Part shown: in pieces, positions 51,255-59,543 of the stretch
Layout: each line of letters opens with the position of its first letter
Position numbering within the stretch: the stretch's first letter is position 1
NCBI RefSeq assembly: GCF_030116705.1
Contig: NZ_JAOTIK010000002.1
Coordinates: forward strand, 310,001 to 374,000
From: Streptomyces sp. ML-6
GTDB lineage: Bacteria; Actinomycetota; Actinomycetes; Streptomycetales; Streptomycetaceae
Length of the DNA: 64,000 nucleotides
Reading direction: 5' to 3'
The notes under the pieces: generated by a model
Database searches by the model: none
The model's input: only the letters and a program-made list of their open reading frames with translations
What the model was told of the DNA's origin: nothing
Position numbers and translations under genes: made by a program

Positions 51255-52304
51255 TCAGTGCTCGTGCGGGCCGGGGCGGTGGACGGGGCCGTGGGGTTCT
51301 TCGCGGTGGCCGGCTCCGACGCCGATGAGTTCGGCGTGCCGCGCGTGGTCGACCTGGAGGGTGCTGTGGGTGATGCCGTAGTCCGAGGCGAGGAACCGCT
51401 CGAGGTTCCGGCGCGTGGTGTGGCAGTCGGCCTCGTCGTCGACCAGGACGTGTGCGGACAGCGCGTTCTGACCGGAGGTGATCTGCCAGACGTGCAGATC
51501 GTGGATCTCGACCACCGGCGGCTCGTCGGCGAGACGGTCGCCCAGGGTGTCGGGGTCGATGTGTACGGGGGCCGCCTCCAGGAAGACGCGGCCGGATTCC
51601 CTGATGAGGCCGTAGCCGGCCTTGGCCATCAGGGCGACGACGACCAGGGTCGCGATGGCGTCCGCCTGGACGAAGCCGGTGAGTACGACGACCAGACCGG
51701 AGACCGCGGTGCCGATGAAGGCGAAGAGGTCGTTGAGGATGTGCTGGTAGGCGCCTTCGACATTGAGCGAGCTGCGGTTCGCCCTGGAAAGGCACACGGC
51801 CGCGACGACGTTGACGGCGATGCCCACGAGTGCGGTCACGAGGACCAGACCGCCCTCGACTTGTGGCGGATCGATCAGGCGCTGGACGGCCTCGTAGGCC
51901 AGCCAGGCCCCGAGGAGGAGCAGGGACAGCCCGTTGAGCTGCGCGGAGAGGATCTCGGCCCGCTTGAGGCCGTAGGTGAAAGCGCCCTTGGCCGGCTTGG
52001 CGGCGAGTCGCATGGCGATCAGGGCGAACACGATCGACGCCGCGTCGGTCAGCATGTGGGCCGCGTCGGAGAGGAGCGCCAGGGACTTGGCGGCGATGCC
52101 GACGACGACCTCGATGGCCATGAATCCGCCGATGATTGCCAGCGCCAGCGTCAGCCAGCGGCGGTCGGCATCGGCCGACACCCCGTGCGAGTGACCGCCG
52201 GGCCCGTGCCCGTGGTCATGTCCGTGCGCCCGGTCGTGTCCGTGACCGTGGCCATGTTCGTGCTTGTTTCCGTGATCGTGTCCGTGGTCGCGTTTCATGC
52301 TCAT
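51255..52304 (-). CDS. czcD: Cation diffusion facilitator (CzcD-like metal exporter)
   Basis: 349 residues. The N-terminus is a 45-residue histidine/aspartate-rich metal-binding tail (HDHGNKHEHGHGHGHDRAHG). Six membrane helices follow with the transport site residues HMLTD on helix 2 (SDAAHMLTDAASIVFA) and the helix 5 segment FVQADAIATLVVVALM. A C-terminal cytoplasmic domain (PVVEIHDLHVWQITSGQNAL) completes it. It would export Zn, Co or Cd by proton exchange. ATG at 52304 follows GGAGGACC; the longer upstream frame lacks a ribosome site. DUF3703 is next on the same strand. Confidence 0.92.
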   Translation of the reverse strand: MSMKRDHGHDHGNKHEHGHGHGHDRAHGHDHGHGPGGHSHGVSADADRRWLTLALAIIGGFMAIEVVVGIAAKSLALLSDAAHMLTDAASIVFALIAMRLAAKPAKGAFTYGLKRAEILSAQLNGLSLLLLGAWLAYEAVQRLIDPPQVEGGLVLVTALVGIAVNVVAAVCLSRANRSSLNVEGAYQHILNDLFAFIGTAVSGLVVVLTGFVQADAIATLVVVALMAKAGYGLIRESGRVFLEAAPVHIDPDTLGDRLADEPPVVEIHDLHVWQITSGQNALSAHVLVDDEADCHTTRRNLERFLASDYGITHSTLQVDHARHAELIGVGAGHREEPHGPVHRPGPHEH

Positions 52305-52856
52305 CGCCGGTCCTCCCCGGTGGTAGCGGTGGTGACTCAGCAGAGTGAAACGCATATGGCGCATCCATGGCAAAGGCCGCATTGGTGACCGTTGTCATCA
52401 CCATGAAGAAACGCTCTGACCTGCGAAAATGCCGTCAGCGAGGGCTTGCGGGACCGGCCGCCCCCGGCCACCCACCCGCACGTGATTCCCTTGCGGTACG
52501 CGCTTGACCGGCGGATGCCCTGCATCGACCGAGACACCACGACACCCGCGTCCCGCACCGACGAAAACGAGCACGTCGAACACCCGAAGAATCGAAATGC
52601 ACTGCTTGGAAAGGAAGTTGACGAGCTATCAAAATGACGCTGACTACGGGCTGTTGATCTGGCCCGGCCCATGGATCCGCCCTTCGGCGAGAGACCGGGA
52701 GGCGGTCTTCCCCTTCCGGGAGTTGCTGAGGGCGGATCAGCCGGGTGGCGTCGATGGCGCCCAGCCGTGCGGTCTCCCAGGGGTGCAGCCGCGTTGGTCA
52801 CGCAGTTGCACGGGGCCGCTCCTGGACGCCACCGAACGCGTCATCCTCCCCGTGTC
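52305..52856. other. Gene-poor stretch between metal exporter and MFS genes
   Basis: No credible gene. The part at 52520-52640 has lower GC than the surroundings and a short plus-strand frame ending DENEHVEHPKNRNALLGKEV, without family match or ribosome site. The rest is GC-rich and may be remnant DNA. Confidence 0.35.
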
Positions 52857-52879
52857 ACCGCCCTGTCCTGCAGGGCGGT
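52857..52879. terminator. Terminator of MFS gene
   Basis: ACCGCCCTG, loop TCCTG, CAGGGCGGT lies 4 bp past the minus-strand MFS stop. Confidence 0.65.
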
Positions 52880-52882
52880 TCG

Positions 52883-54064
52883 CTACGGTGTCGCTTCGCA
52901 CACGGGGGCAACGGCCCGCTGTGCGGCCCGTGGGCGGAGCGCGACCATGCCGAGCCATCCGGTGAGCAGAGTCGCGAGTGCCGCAGGGACGATCGCCCAC
53001 CCGGCGAGGTCGCCCGCGTCGGTTCCGGCCGCGAGCAGGCTGCTGCCCGCTGCGGCTCCGGCGGCGGAGCCGAGGTAGGTCGCGGCCATCTGGAACGCGA
53101 CGATCTGCATGGCCTGTTCGGGCCGGTCGCCGGTGAGCGCCTGTTGCAGGGTGGGCACGCTCGACCACCCGGCCGCACCCCACAAGGTCGCCGCCACGAG
53201 CCACGCGACCGGGGACGCGAACAGCCATATCGCGGCGAAGCCGGCCAACAGCACGAGGGGCAGGGCGATCAGCAGCGCGCGGGGCCCGAAAGCGTCCAGC
53301 GGCCTGCCGACCAGAGCGGCGCCGGTGACACCGCCGATCCCCCACGCCCACACGAGCGCGAAGCCCCACCCCTGAAGCCCTTGCTCCTCCGCCATCGGCA
53401 GCAGGTAGGTGTAGAGCCCGAGACTCGCCACTCCGAGCAGGAACGCCGCCACGACTCCTACGGCCGCCTTCGCCGAGCGCAGCACGCCGAAAACGGGGCC
53501 GCGCACGCCGGGCAGCGGCGGAATGGAACGTGCCGTGGCAGCCAGGGCAACCATGCTGAGGATGCCGACGGCGACGACCAGCCCCATCGTCCACCGCCAG
53601 TTCAGCCGGTCGCCGATGAGCATCCCGAGGGGCACTCCGGCGACCGTTCCGGTGGACAGGCCGAAGGTCACCATCGCCATCGCCCGCCCCCGTTCGTGGT
53701 CGGCGACCATTGCGGCGGCGGTGGCGGTCGCGACCGCGGTCAGTACCCCCGCGCCTGCGCCGGCAATCACCCGGGAGGCGAGGAAGACCTCGATCCCGGG
53801 CGAGACCATGGTGATGAGGTTGCCCAGATTGAACACCCCCAGCGCGATCAGCAACGCGCCGGCGGTGCCGCCACGCGTGAGCATCCCCGACAACAACGGT
53901 CCGGCCAGCGCGTAGGCGGCGGTGAAGGCCGTCACCCCGAGACCCACCATCGCCGCGGTCGTGGTCAGGGAACCCGCGATCGAAGGCAGCACTCCCGCCA
54001 GGACATAGGCGTCGATCCCCAGCGCGATCGAGGCCGCGACCAGCGGCCACACCCGGCGGATCAT
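52883..54064 (-). CDS. MFS transporter (Cml/AraJ-type efflux)
   Basis: 393 residues with 12 helices of the drug-efflux MFS type. ALGIDAYVLAGVLPSIAGSL is the first helix with the acidic residue typical of DHA1 exporters; ATAAAMVADHERGRAMAMVT is the loop motif near helix 5. ATG at 54064 overlaps the ArsR stop as ATGA, so pump and regulator are one transcript. It likely exports an organic toxin sensed by the ArsR protein. Confidence 0.88.
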   Translation of the reverse strand: MIRRVWPLVAASIALGIDAYVLAGVLPSIAGSLTTTAAMVGLGVTAFTAAYALAGPLLSGMLTRGGTAGALLIALGVFNLGNLITMVSPGIEVFLASRVIAGAGAGVLTAVATATAAAMVADHERGRAMAMVTFGLSTGTVAGVPLGMLIGDRLNWRWTMGLVVAVGILSMVALAATARSIPPLPGVRGPVFGVLRSAKAAVGVVAAFLLGVASLGLYTYLLPMAEEQGLQGWGFALVWAWGIGGVTGAALVGRPLDAFGPRALLIALPLVLLAGFAAIWLFASPVAWLVAATLWGAAGWSSVPTLQQALTGDRPEQAMQIVAFQMAATYLGSAAGAAAGSSLLAAGTDAGDLAGWAIVPAALATLLTGWLGMVALRPRAAQRAVAPVCEATP

Positions 54065-54399
54065 GCGCCCTCCCCTGCGGGGGCGGAGTCCTCGTATCCG
54101 CTCAGCACCGTGTCGATCAGGCCCGGGAAGCGGGTTTCCAGGTCATCGCGGCGCAACCGGATCATGCACTTGCGGCCCTCCGCGCGGACGAACACGACCC
54201 CGGACTCACGCAGGAGGCTGGTGTGATGCGTCAGCGTCGACCGGGGCAGATCGGGCCCCAGCTCGATGCTGTCGACCTCACCGCGCTCTGCGAGCATCCG
54301 CACCATCGAGAGCCTCAGCGGCTCGCTCAACGCGAACAACACCCGAGGAATCGCGATCTCCTCGGTCTCAGGATGCTCGTACACCCGTGGCGGTGACAT
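54061..54399 (-). CDS. ArsR-type winged-helix regulator of the MFS pump
   Basis: 112 residues. HTH core: ALSEPLRLSMVRMLAERGEV, LPRSTLTHHTSLLRESGVVF, with the wing EGRKCMIRLRRDD. No CxC or other metal-binding cysteine pattern, so it probably responds to an organic ligand rather than a metal. ATG at 54399 follows AGAGGTGG; an ATG six codons earlier is possible. The near-perfect 19-bp inverted repeat at 54418-54462 lies directly upstream and would autoregulate the operon. Confidence 0.87.
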   Translation of the reverse strand: MSPPRVYEHPETEEIAIPRVLFALSEPLRLSMVRMLAERGEVDSIELGPDLPRSTLTHHTSLLRESGVVFVRAEGRKCMIRLRRDDLETRFPGLIDTVLSGYEDSAPAGEGA

Positions 54400-54417
54400 C
54401 TCGGAACCACCTCTCAT

Positions 54418-54462
54418 CGTTCGAAAATTCTCGCACGATAATAGTGCGAGAATTCTCGAACG
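54418..54462. promoter_or_regulatory. Long inverted repeat (19-bp arms) upstream of ArsR/MFS operon
   Basis: CGTTCGAAAATTCTCGCAC, 7-bp AT-rich centre GATAATA, then its complement with one mismatch. Its AT content contrasts with the surroundings. It is the likely ArsR operator overlapping the promoter. Confidence 0.75.
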
Positions 54463-54699
54463 ATCAAGTCGGCCGATTCGCGCCTGCTTCAGGGGCTCGG
54501 AACGGCGCAGAGGGCCGGGCAGGTGACGCCATTTGCGCTCCGCCACACGAAGGCACACGCGCCGCCCAACACACCTGCGTGATCAGAACGTCGGCCATCA
54601 GCCCAACAGCCCCGACCACGCACGAGGTTGTCAGGGGTTGCGGTCCGGCATCGGCTCGGGCAGACCTGCGTACCAGCCCTGGACGGCAAGCCAGCATCC

Positions 54700-54985
54700 G
54701 GCCGGCGTCATGGCTACGCTCTCTTCCTCCGAGGAAGGCCATCATCATCAGGTCCAGGGTCTTGGGCTGATGGGGGCAGGTTGCCGGGGCGGCACGACGG
54801 CGTCGATGACGAGGATGCGTCCGCCGGGTGCCATGGCCTGTCGGCAGTTGCGCAGGATCGTGGCTGACTGCTTGTCGTCCCAGTCGTGGAAGATGCGCTT
54901 GAGGAAGTAGCGGCCTCCTGCCGGGACCGACGAGAAGAAGCCGCCCTCCGACAGTGACCAGCGGTCGGCGACATCCTCCTGGTCG
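54700..54985 (-). pseudogene. O-methyltransferase C-terminal remnant (frameshifted)
   Basis: One frame encodes FFSSVPAGGRYFLKRIFHDW, then DDKQSATILRNCRQAMAPGG, the catalytic-base (HDWDD) part of a methyltransferase_2 family O-methyltransferase. Near 54770 the homology moves to another frame (KTLDLMMMAFLGGRER) and soon fades. The dimerisation domain, the SAM glycine loop and the terminal part are absent. Such enzymes usually belong to antibiotic clusters; this is a leftover. The histidine base HDWDD is retained. Confidence 0.7.
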
Positions 54986-55040
54986 AGAAAGGCCGATTCG
55001 GTGCCAGACAGCCCGCCACGGCACTCGTAGGATTGCCTGG

Positions 55041-55334
55041 ATGCCCAAGCCGATACGGATGAACCACCGCTCGCGGACTGCCGCGTGGGCGGTGCTGTGC
55101 GCGGCCGGTCTCGCAGCCACCGCCGGACTGAACGCTTCCTCGGCACCGGACCCGCAGCCCGAGAATTCCGTCAGTGCCGAGTGCGCCGAGCTCATCGCGG
55201 GCATCGAGAAGCAGCTGGCCAAGGTCAAGCAGAAAGGCACGGGAGAGGAAGTGCTGGCCTTCTCGCGACTCCGGATCGGCACCGAGGACGACTGCGATGA
55301 CGATCTCCGTAACCACTTCCGTGGCGATCAGTGA
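55041..55334 (+). CDS. Small exported protein of unknown function
   Basis: 97 residues from ATG at 55041 (or 91 from 55059). A signal peptide or anchor (RTAAWAVLCAAGLAATAGLN) precedes an acidic domain with two cysteines (SAECAELIAGIEKQLAKVKQ and EDDCDDDLRNHF). A TAGGAT hexamer 7 bp before the first ATG suggests leaderless transcription. GTG of the next small gene overlaps this stop (GTGA). No family recognised. Confidence 0.55.
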   Translation: MPKPIRMNHRSRTAAWAVLCAAGLAATAGLNASSAPDPQPENSVSAECAELIAGIEKQLAKVKQKGTGEEVLAFSRLRIGTEDDCDDDLRNHFRGDQ

Positions 55335-55516
55335 GCCGCCGTACCCGGCTCGCCGCGATGACCGGGCTTGTCCTCATCGGCGCCGGGGCAATCATCGCCC
55401 TGGGCGCCACGTCGAAACCGAAGCCGCCGCCCACGCCGCCGCGGGTGTACTCCTCCTGCCTGGCGGCAGACACCAAGCCGGTGTCTGCGGACGACGACCC
55501 GTGCGACGGCCGCTGA
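55331..55516 (+). CDS. Very small exported protein coupled to the preceding gene
   Basis: 61 residues. N-terminal hydrophobic helix (RLAAMTGLVLIGAGAIIALG), proline-rich linker KPKPPPTPP, and a compact end with two cysteines (SSCLAADTKPVSADDDPCDG). GTG at 55331 overlaps the previous stop by 4 bp, so both are made together. The two share the plan helix, short linker, acidic two-cysteine domain. Function unknown. Confidence 0.5.
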   Translation: MSRRTRLAAMTGLVLIGAGAIIALGATSKPKPPPTPPRVYSSCLAADTKPVSADDDPCDGR

Positions 55517-55737
55517 AGGCCGAGCCCTTCGTGAGCGCCCTCGCCGAACCTCTCCTGCCCGTCTCCACGCCGGTGGGAGCTGATGCGGTGGTGGGTGACC
55601 ACAGGTCTGGCCCGCTTCACCCGATGACGGCCGCGGAAGCAGGTCGTCGCGTCACGGCCGGCTGCGATCCCGGCCGCATCTCCCCACTGCATCGACACGG
55701 TTCGGTAAGCGCCTCCCCGGGTGCGCGGCTCCGTGGC

Positions 55738-55765
55738 TCGACCGACGGCTCGCATGCGCTATAGT
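55738..55765 (+). promoter_or_regulatory. Promoter of tRNA-Gly-like unit, copy 2
   Basis: TATAGT at 55760-55765 lies within a CATGCGCTATAGTTGATC block identical to copy 1, with TCGACC 16 bp upstream as a weaker -35 than the TTGGCC of copy 1. Confidence 0.65.
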
Positions 55766-55770
55766 TGATC

Positions 55771-55804
55771 TTGCCGGTTCGCCGCAACACACAGCGACCG
55801 ACAA
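55771..55804 (+). other. 5' leader hairpin of tRNA-Gly-like transcript, copy 2
   Basis: TTGCCGGTT (55771-55779) against GACCGACAA (55796-55804). Relative to copy 1 one pair has become U-G and one is a C-A mismatch. Loop length 16 and position one base before the tRNA are the same. Confidence 0.55.
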
Positions 55805-55805
55805 T

Positions 55806-55875
55806 GCGTTGGTGGTCCAAGGAAAGACGCCCCACTTCCCGTGGGGAAATGCAGGTGCAAGGCCTGCCCAGCGCT
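55806..55875 (+). tRNA. tRNA-Gly(TCC)-like RNA with non-canonical T-loop, copy 2
   Basis: All 70 bases are identical to 4748-4817, giving the same fold: 7-bp acceptor with G1-C72, C2-G71 and U73, short D-loop AAGGAA, anticodon UCC with C37, and T-loop TGCAAGG with G55. Identity covers about 78 bp from CAATGCG through GCTCGC, while the flanking leader and terminator have drifted but keep their shapes. That pattern means the RNA itself is under selection. It lies between two small exported-protein genes and a convergent DUF1348 gene and is transcribed alone. Confidence 0.65.
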
Positions 55876-55881
55876 CGCTCA

Positions 55882-55914
55882 CGAAGCCCCTTCCCGACGA
55901 GGGAAGGGGCTTCG
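55882..55914 (+). terminator. Terminator of tRNA-Gly-like unit, copy 2
   Basis: CGAAGCCCCTTCCC, loop GACGA, exact complement. The stem is 14 bp as in copy 1, with several base pairs changed on both sides together and a different loop. Confidence 0.75.
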
Positions 55915-56056
55915 CCATGTTCCTCCGAGGTGACGCCCGGAGAGCGGAACCTGGACCCTGCCGCCTTCTCCACCGACGGAAAGCGACAGCTCCTGCTGTG
56001 CGGGGGGCGATGAGCGAGCACGGGGGGCCGCGCCCACCACTGGAGAGGAATCCCGA

Positions 56057-56518
56057 TTACTGGAGAGGAATCTCGATGCCCCGTTCGCTTTCGGGGCGGG
56101 GGCCGAAGATCCTCCGGTCGGCCCCGTCGATCCGCACGTCGTTGACACTGGCCTCGCGCCGTTCCATCAGTCCTCGCGGATCGAACTGCCACAGCTCGTT
56201 GCCGTAGCTGCGCCACCACTGGCCGGCCGCGTCGTGCCACTCGCACTGGAACCGGACCGCGATGCGGTTCCCGCGGAATCCCCACAGGCTCTTGCGCAGG
56301 GCGTAGTCGAGTTCCCGCTCCCACTTGGCGGTCAGGAAGCGGACGATCTCCTCGCGCCCCGTCACGAACAGATCCCGGTTGCGCCAGGCCGAATCGGGTG
56401 TGTAGGCCGACGCCACGCGGTGCGGGTCGCGGGTGTTCCACGCGTCCTCGGCCGCTTGCACCTTCTGGAGCGCGGTCTCTTCGGTGAACGGCGGGAACGG
56501 TGGTCGGGACTCGCTCAC
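56057..56518 (-). CDS. DUF1348 (NTF2-like) protein
   Basis: 153 residues of the SnoaL/NTF2-like fold. [40 protein letters not shown] and [20 protein letters not shown] are DUF1348 hallmarks. Function is unknown; the cone fold suggests a small-ligand enzyme or binding protein. GTG at 56518 follows GAGGGGG. Divergent from a TetR gene with two identical-type operators in between, so it is the probable target. Confidence 0.88.
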   Translation of the reverse strand: MSESRPPFPPFTEETALQKVQAAEDAWNTRDPHRVASAYTPDSAWRNRDLFVTGREEIVRFLTAKWERELDYALRKSLWGFRGNRIAVRFQCEWHDAAGQWWRSYGNELWQFDPRGLMERREASVNDVRIDGADRRIFGPRPESERGIEIPLQ

Positions 56519-56534
56519 AGATATCCCCCTCAAG

Positions 56535-56586
56535 GAGAACGTTCGTTCTCAACTGGTTTCGGCTACCGTAGAGAACGCCCGTTCTC
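56535..56586. promoter_or_regulatory. Two 16-bp TetR operators (GAGAACG-N2-CGTTCTC)
   Basis: GAGAACGTTCGTTCTC at 56535-56550 and GAGAACGCCCGTTCTC at 56571-56586, each with perfect 7-bp arms, 36 bp apart start to start, between DUF1348 and TetR starts. Strong evidence of repression of both genes. Confidence 0.8.
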
Positions 56587-56606
56587 GACGTCAAGGAGAT
56601 CCTCGC

Positions 56607-57167
56607 GTGCCGGCCCCGATCAGCGGAGAACAGACCTCCCGCGACCGCGAAGCGCTCCTGGCCGCCGCCGAAGCGCTCTTCTACGAGCGCGGCATCCAGG
56701 CCGTCGGCATGGACGCCGTCCGCGCGGCCGCGGGGCTGTCGCTGAAGCGGATCTACGTGCTCTTCGCGACGAAGGAGGACCTGGTCGTCGCGATGCTGCG
56801 GCGGCGGGACCACCGGTGGCAGGCAAGCCTCGTCGAGTACGTGGAGCGGCACGAGGACCCCCGCGAGCGCGTCCTGTCGCTCTTCGACTGGCTGGAGCAG
56901 TGGTTCGCGGAGCCCGGCTTCCGCGGTTGCGCATGGATCAACGCCCACGGCGAACTGGGCTCCGCCTCACCCGCGGTCCTCGCCGAGGTGCGTACGCACA
57001 AGAAGGCGTTCCACGACCGGATCACCGCGTGGGTCGACGCGGCCACCGACGCCCCGGCCGAACCCGTGTGCCTCCTGGCCGAAGGGGCGATCGTCACGGC
57101 CTCCATCACCGGAAGCCCTCAGGCCGCCCGGGCCGCCCGGACGGCCACCAGAACCCTCCTCGGCTGA
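56607..57167 (+). CDS. TetR-family regulator of DUF1348 gene
   Basis: 186 residues. HTH: AEALFYERGIQAVGMDAVRA, AAGLSLKRIYVLFATKEDLV. The C-terminal domain contains FAEPGFRGCAWINAHGELGS, a cysteine-containing segment typical of one TetR subgroup. GTG at 56607 after AAGGAG; upstream frame is not coding. Two operators directly upstream indicate autoregulation. Confidence 0.9.
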   Translation: MPAPISGEQTSRDREALLAAAEALFYERGIQAVGMDAVRAAAGLSLKRIYVLFATKEDLVVAMLRRRDHRWQASLVEYVERHEDPRERVLSLFDWLEQWFAEPGFRGCAWINAHGELGSASPAVLAEVRTHKKAFHDRITAWVDAATDAPAEPVCLLAEGAIVTASITGSPQAARAARTATRTLLG

Positions 57168-57348
57168 TCGTCGACGACCTCCCGGCGAGGCGACTGGGCG
57201 CTGTTGTCAGCGTGTGCCTTCTCCGCCCGTTCGGGAGGAGTACGGTCCTCGGCGTCGAAGACTCCCGCCATTCGCCGGCTGGGGCGCGTACCACCCGCCC
57301 GTCTGCACCGGCTCGCTCCGGCAAGGGCGGGAACATGGACGGTCAGGG

Positions 57349-58413
57349 TCAGGAGCGGGGATCCACCAAGATCTTGACGGCCGTCTCGTTGTGGTGGATC
57401 AGGGTCTCGAAGCCTTCGGTCACGAGGTCGTCCAGGCCGATGGTCCTGGTGATGAACGGCGCCAGGTCGATGCGCCCTTCCTGTACCAGTTCGATGGTTT
57501 GCGGGTGGGAGTTGACGTAGGCGATCGTGCCGCGCAGGTCGGCCTCCTTGAGGACGAGTTTCTGCATGTCGAGCGAGGCCGGCTTGCCCCAGATCGAAAT
57601 GACGGTGATGACACCGCCGGGCCTGATGGCGTCCAACAGCGTGTCGAGGACCACGTTGACGGAGGTGGCCTCGAATGCGACGTCCGCGCCCTTGCCATCG
57701 GTGAGACGGCGGACCTCCTCGGTGACGTCGGTGACGGCGGGGTCGATGACGTGGTCGGCGACCCCGGTGTCCAGTGCCTTCTGCCGGCGCAACGAGCTCA
57801 GCTCGGTGACCGCGACCTCGACGCCCATCGCCTTGAGCACCGCGCAGGTGAGCAGTCCGATGGGGCCGGCACCACCGACGAGGGCGAAGTCTCCCGCCTT
57901 TGCGCCCGAGCGCTGGAACGCGTGGTATCCCACCGACAGCGGCTCGATGAGTGCCGCCTGGTCCAGCGGGACGTTTCCGACCGGGTGGACCCACCGGCGT
58001 TCGACGACGATCTTCTCCGCGAGCCCACCCCCGCGCCCGCCCAGCCCGATGAAGTTCATGTCCGGCGAGAGGTGATAGGCCGGATTGTTCTCGCTGGTGT
58101 CGACGTCGGGGCGCAGGATGTAGGGCTCGACGACGACGCGGTCACCCGGCTTCAGGTCCTCGACGCCCTCGCCCACCGCGTACACCACGCCGGACATCTC
58201 GTGGCCGAGCGTCACGGGCGCGGACTCGCCGGAGACCGGGTGCGGGTGACCGGCCGGCGGGACGAAGATCGGTCCGTCGAGGTACTCGTGCAGGTCGGTG
58301 CCGCAGATCCCGCAGTACGCGACGTCGATGCCCACCGTGCCCGGTCGGACGGCGGGCTCCGGGACGTCCTCGATCCGGATGTCACCACGGTCGTAATAGC
58401 GTGCGGCCTTCAC
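57349..58413 (-). CDS. Zinc-type alcohol dehydrogenase (butanediol-dehydrogenase-like)
   Basis: 354 residues of the MDR family. Catalytic zinc ligands are in YCGICGTDLHEY and LGHEMSGVV; NAD fold in ALVGGAGPIGLLTCAVLKAM; VEPYILRP follows. The usual four-cysteine structural zinc lobe is replaced by VDTSENNPAYHLSPDMNF, with no cysteines. Closest in layout to (R,R)-2,3-butanediol and sorbitol dehydrogenases. Reaction: NAD-dependent oxidation of a secondary alcohol. ATG at 58413; palindromes upstream may be operators. Stands alone. Confidence 0.88.
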   Translation of the reverse strand: MKAARYYDRGDIRIEDVPEPAVRPGTVGIDVAYCGICGTDLHEYLDGPIFVPPAGHPHPVSGESAPVTLGHEMSGVVYAVGEGVEDLKPGDRVVVEPYILRPDVDTSENNPAYHLSPDMNFIGLGGRGGGLAEKIVVERRWVHPVGNVPLDQAALIEPLSVGYHAFQRSGAKAGDFALVGGAGPIGLLTCAVLKAMGVEVAVTELSSLRRQKALDTGVADHVIDPAVTDVTEEVRRLTDGKGADVAFEATSVNVVLDTLLDAIRPGGVITVISIWGKPASLDMQKLVLKEADLRGTIAYVNSHPQTIELVQEGRIDLAPFITRTIGLDDLVTEGFETLIHHNETAVKILVDPRS

Positions 58414-58448
58414 TTCGAGTCGGCTCCTTCGGCTGTGTTCTGCTCACA

Positions 58449-58496
58449 CCTCGTGCCGGACCCTGCCGTGGCACGAGGTTCGCATTTCGCGCGAAA
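58449..58496. promoter_or_regulatory. Inverted repeat and palindrome upstream of the alcohol dehydrogenase gene
   Basis: CCTCGTGCC and GGCACGAGG 12 bp apart (58449-58478), followed by the perfect palindrome TTTCGCGCGAAA (58485-58496). AT-rich CATCAATAGCCAACAATA follows, a possible promoter for the dehydrogenase. Confidence 0.45.
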
Positions 58497-58569
58497 CGTT
58501 CACATCAATAGCCAACAATACGCGTCAATACCGACATTCACCCGCGCCGGCCTCCCGGGCCGCGGGCGG

Positions 58570-59112
58570 TCAGGGCCTGCGGTGCACGGACACGGCGTAC
58601 TCCCCGCCGGCGCAAGGGGCTCGGGACCAGGTCGCGTATCTGGCTTCCAGGGTGAGTCCCGCCGCACGGCAGTGGGCGTCGTAGTCGTCCAGCGTGTAAC
58701 CGCGGTCCAGGGAGAAGCCCGCGACGAGGCGACCACGGGGAGAGACGTGGCCCGCCACCCCGGCCACCAGAGCCGGCTCCGTTCCCGGCGGGGTGAACAG
58801 GGGAACGTTGCCCGCCATCACCACGACATCGAACAACAGTCCCAGTTCGAGGCCGACCAGGTCGCGCCGGTGCCAGCGGATGTCCGGCGCCAGGCGCCGG
58901 GCGGTCGCGATCATCGACTCGCTGACGTCCACGCCGACCACGGCGATCCCGTGGCGGGCCAGCTCGATGGCCACCCGCCCGGTTCCGCAGCCCGCGTCGA
59001 GGACGGTGGTGGGCTCGAAGGAGCGGACCAGCTCGGCCTCACCGTGAACGTCTCCGCCCTCCGCGGCGATGCGGTCGAACCGGGCTTGGTACTCGTCACC
59101 GTTCCACGTCAT
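58570..59112 (-). CDS. Small class I SAM-dependent methyltransferase
   Basis: 180 residues. Motif I TVLDAGCGTGRVAIELA, VVGVDVSESMIATARRL and FDVVVMAGNVPLF form the SAM fold. A C-terminal GYTLDDYDAHCRAAGLTLEA ends in a strand. Resembles small bacterial methyltransferases annotated only at family level. ATG at 59112 starts MTWNGDEYQ, the usual start of this group; a GTG six codons earlier is possible. Substrate unknown. Confidence 0.87.
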   Translation of the reverse strand: MTWNGDEYQARFDRIAAEGGDVHGEAELVRSFEPTTVLDAGCGTGRVAIELARHGIAVVGVDVSESMIATARRLAPDIRWHRRDLVGLELGLLFDVVVMAGNVPLFTPPGTEPALVAGVAGHVSPRGRLVAGFSLDRGYTLDDYDAHCRAAGLTLEARYATWSRAPCAGGEYAVSVHRRP

Positions 59113-59543
59113 GCGATCACGGTGACACACCCGCCGCTCCGGGCGCGGGCCGCCCCCCTCCGAAGGCGACGAGTTCGCACGACGACCGGCGGGAGAGGGC
59201 CGGCCGAGCCCGGGTCCCGGCGCAGGTCACCGGGGAGGGAGAGACCTTGTGGACGATGGGGTCCTCGGGGTTCGGCCGTCGCCCGGCCGGGGCGGGGACG
59301 GATTCGAGGGGTGTCCCGTTCAGCTGCCTCGGGCTCGTGTTGTGGGCGTTCACTCGGCACGGCGTCCCGGGCTCCGCCGTCGAGGTGACCTCTCGCGGCG
59401 GAGGCCGGGCGCCCTCGCCGAACGTCGGGGGCGGGGAAGCGGATGTCGTGGCCGGCCCGCCCGGCCCAAGGGCGGACACGGCAGGAGAAACACCGACGAA
59501 ACCCAGTGGCGGTCCGCGCACGGATCTGCGTACGTTCGGCCAC
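59113..59543. other. Gene-free spacer between divergent methyltransferase genes
   Basis: No recognisable gene or strong hairpin. TACGTT at 59531-59536, 7 bp before the ATG at 59544, is a possible -10 of a leaderless promoter. Confidence 0.35.

Noticed and set aside
52446..52637. 63-codon plus-strand ORF in lower-GC DNA
   Set aside because: No start signal or homology; composition shift noted only.
4744..55881. Direct 78-bp repeats as att sites of a 51-kb integrated element
   Set aside because: Each copy has its own promoter and a different terminator, there is no integrase or relaxase between them, and the interior looks like ordinary chromosome.
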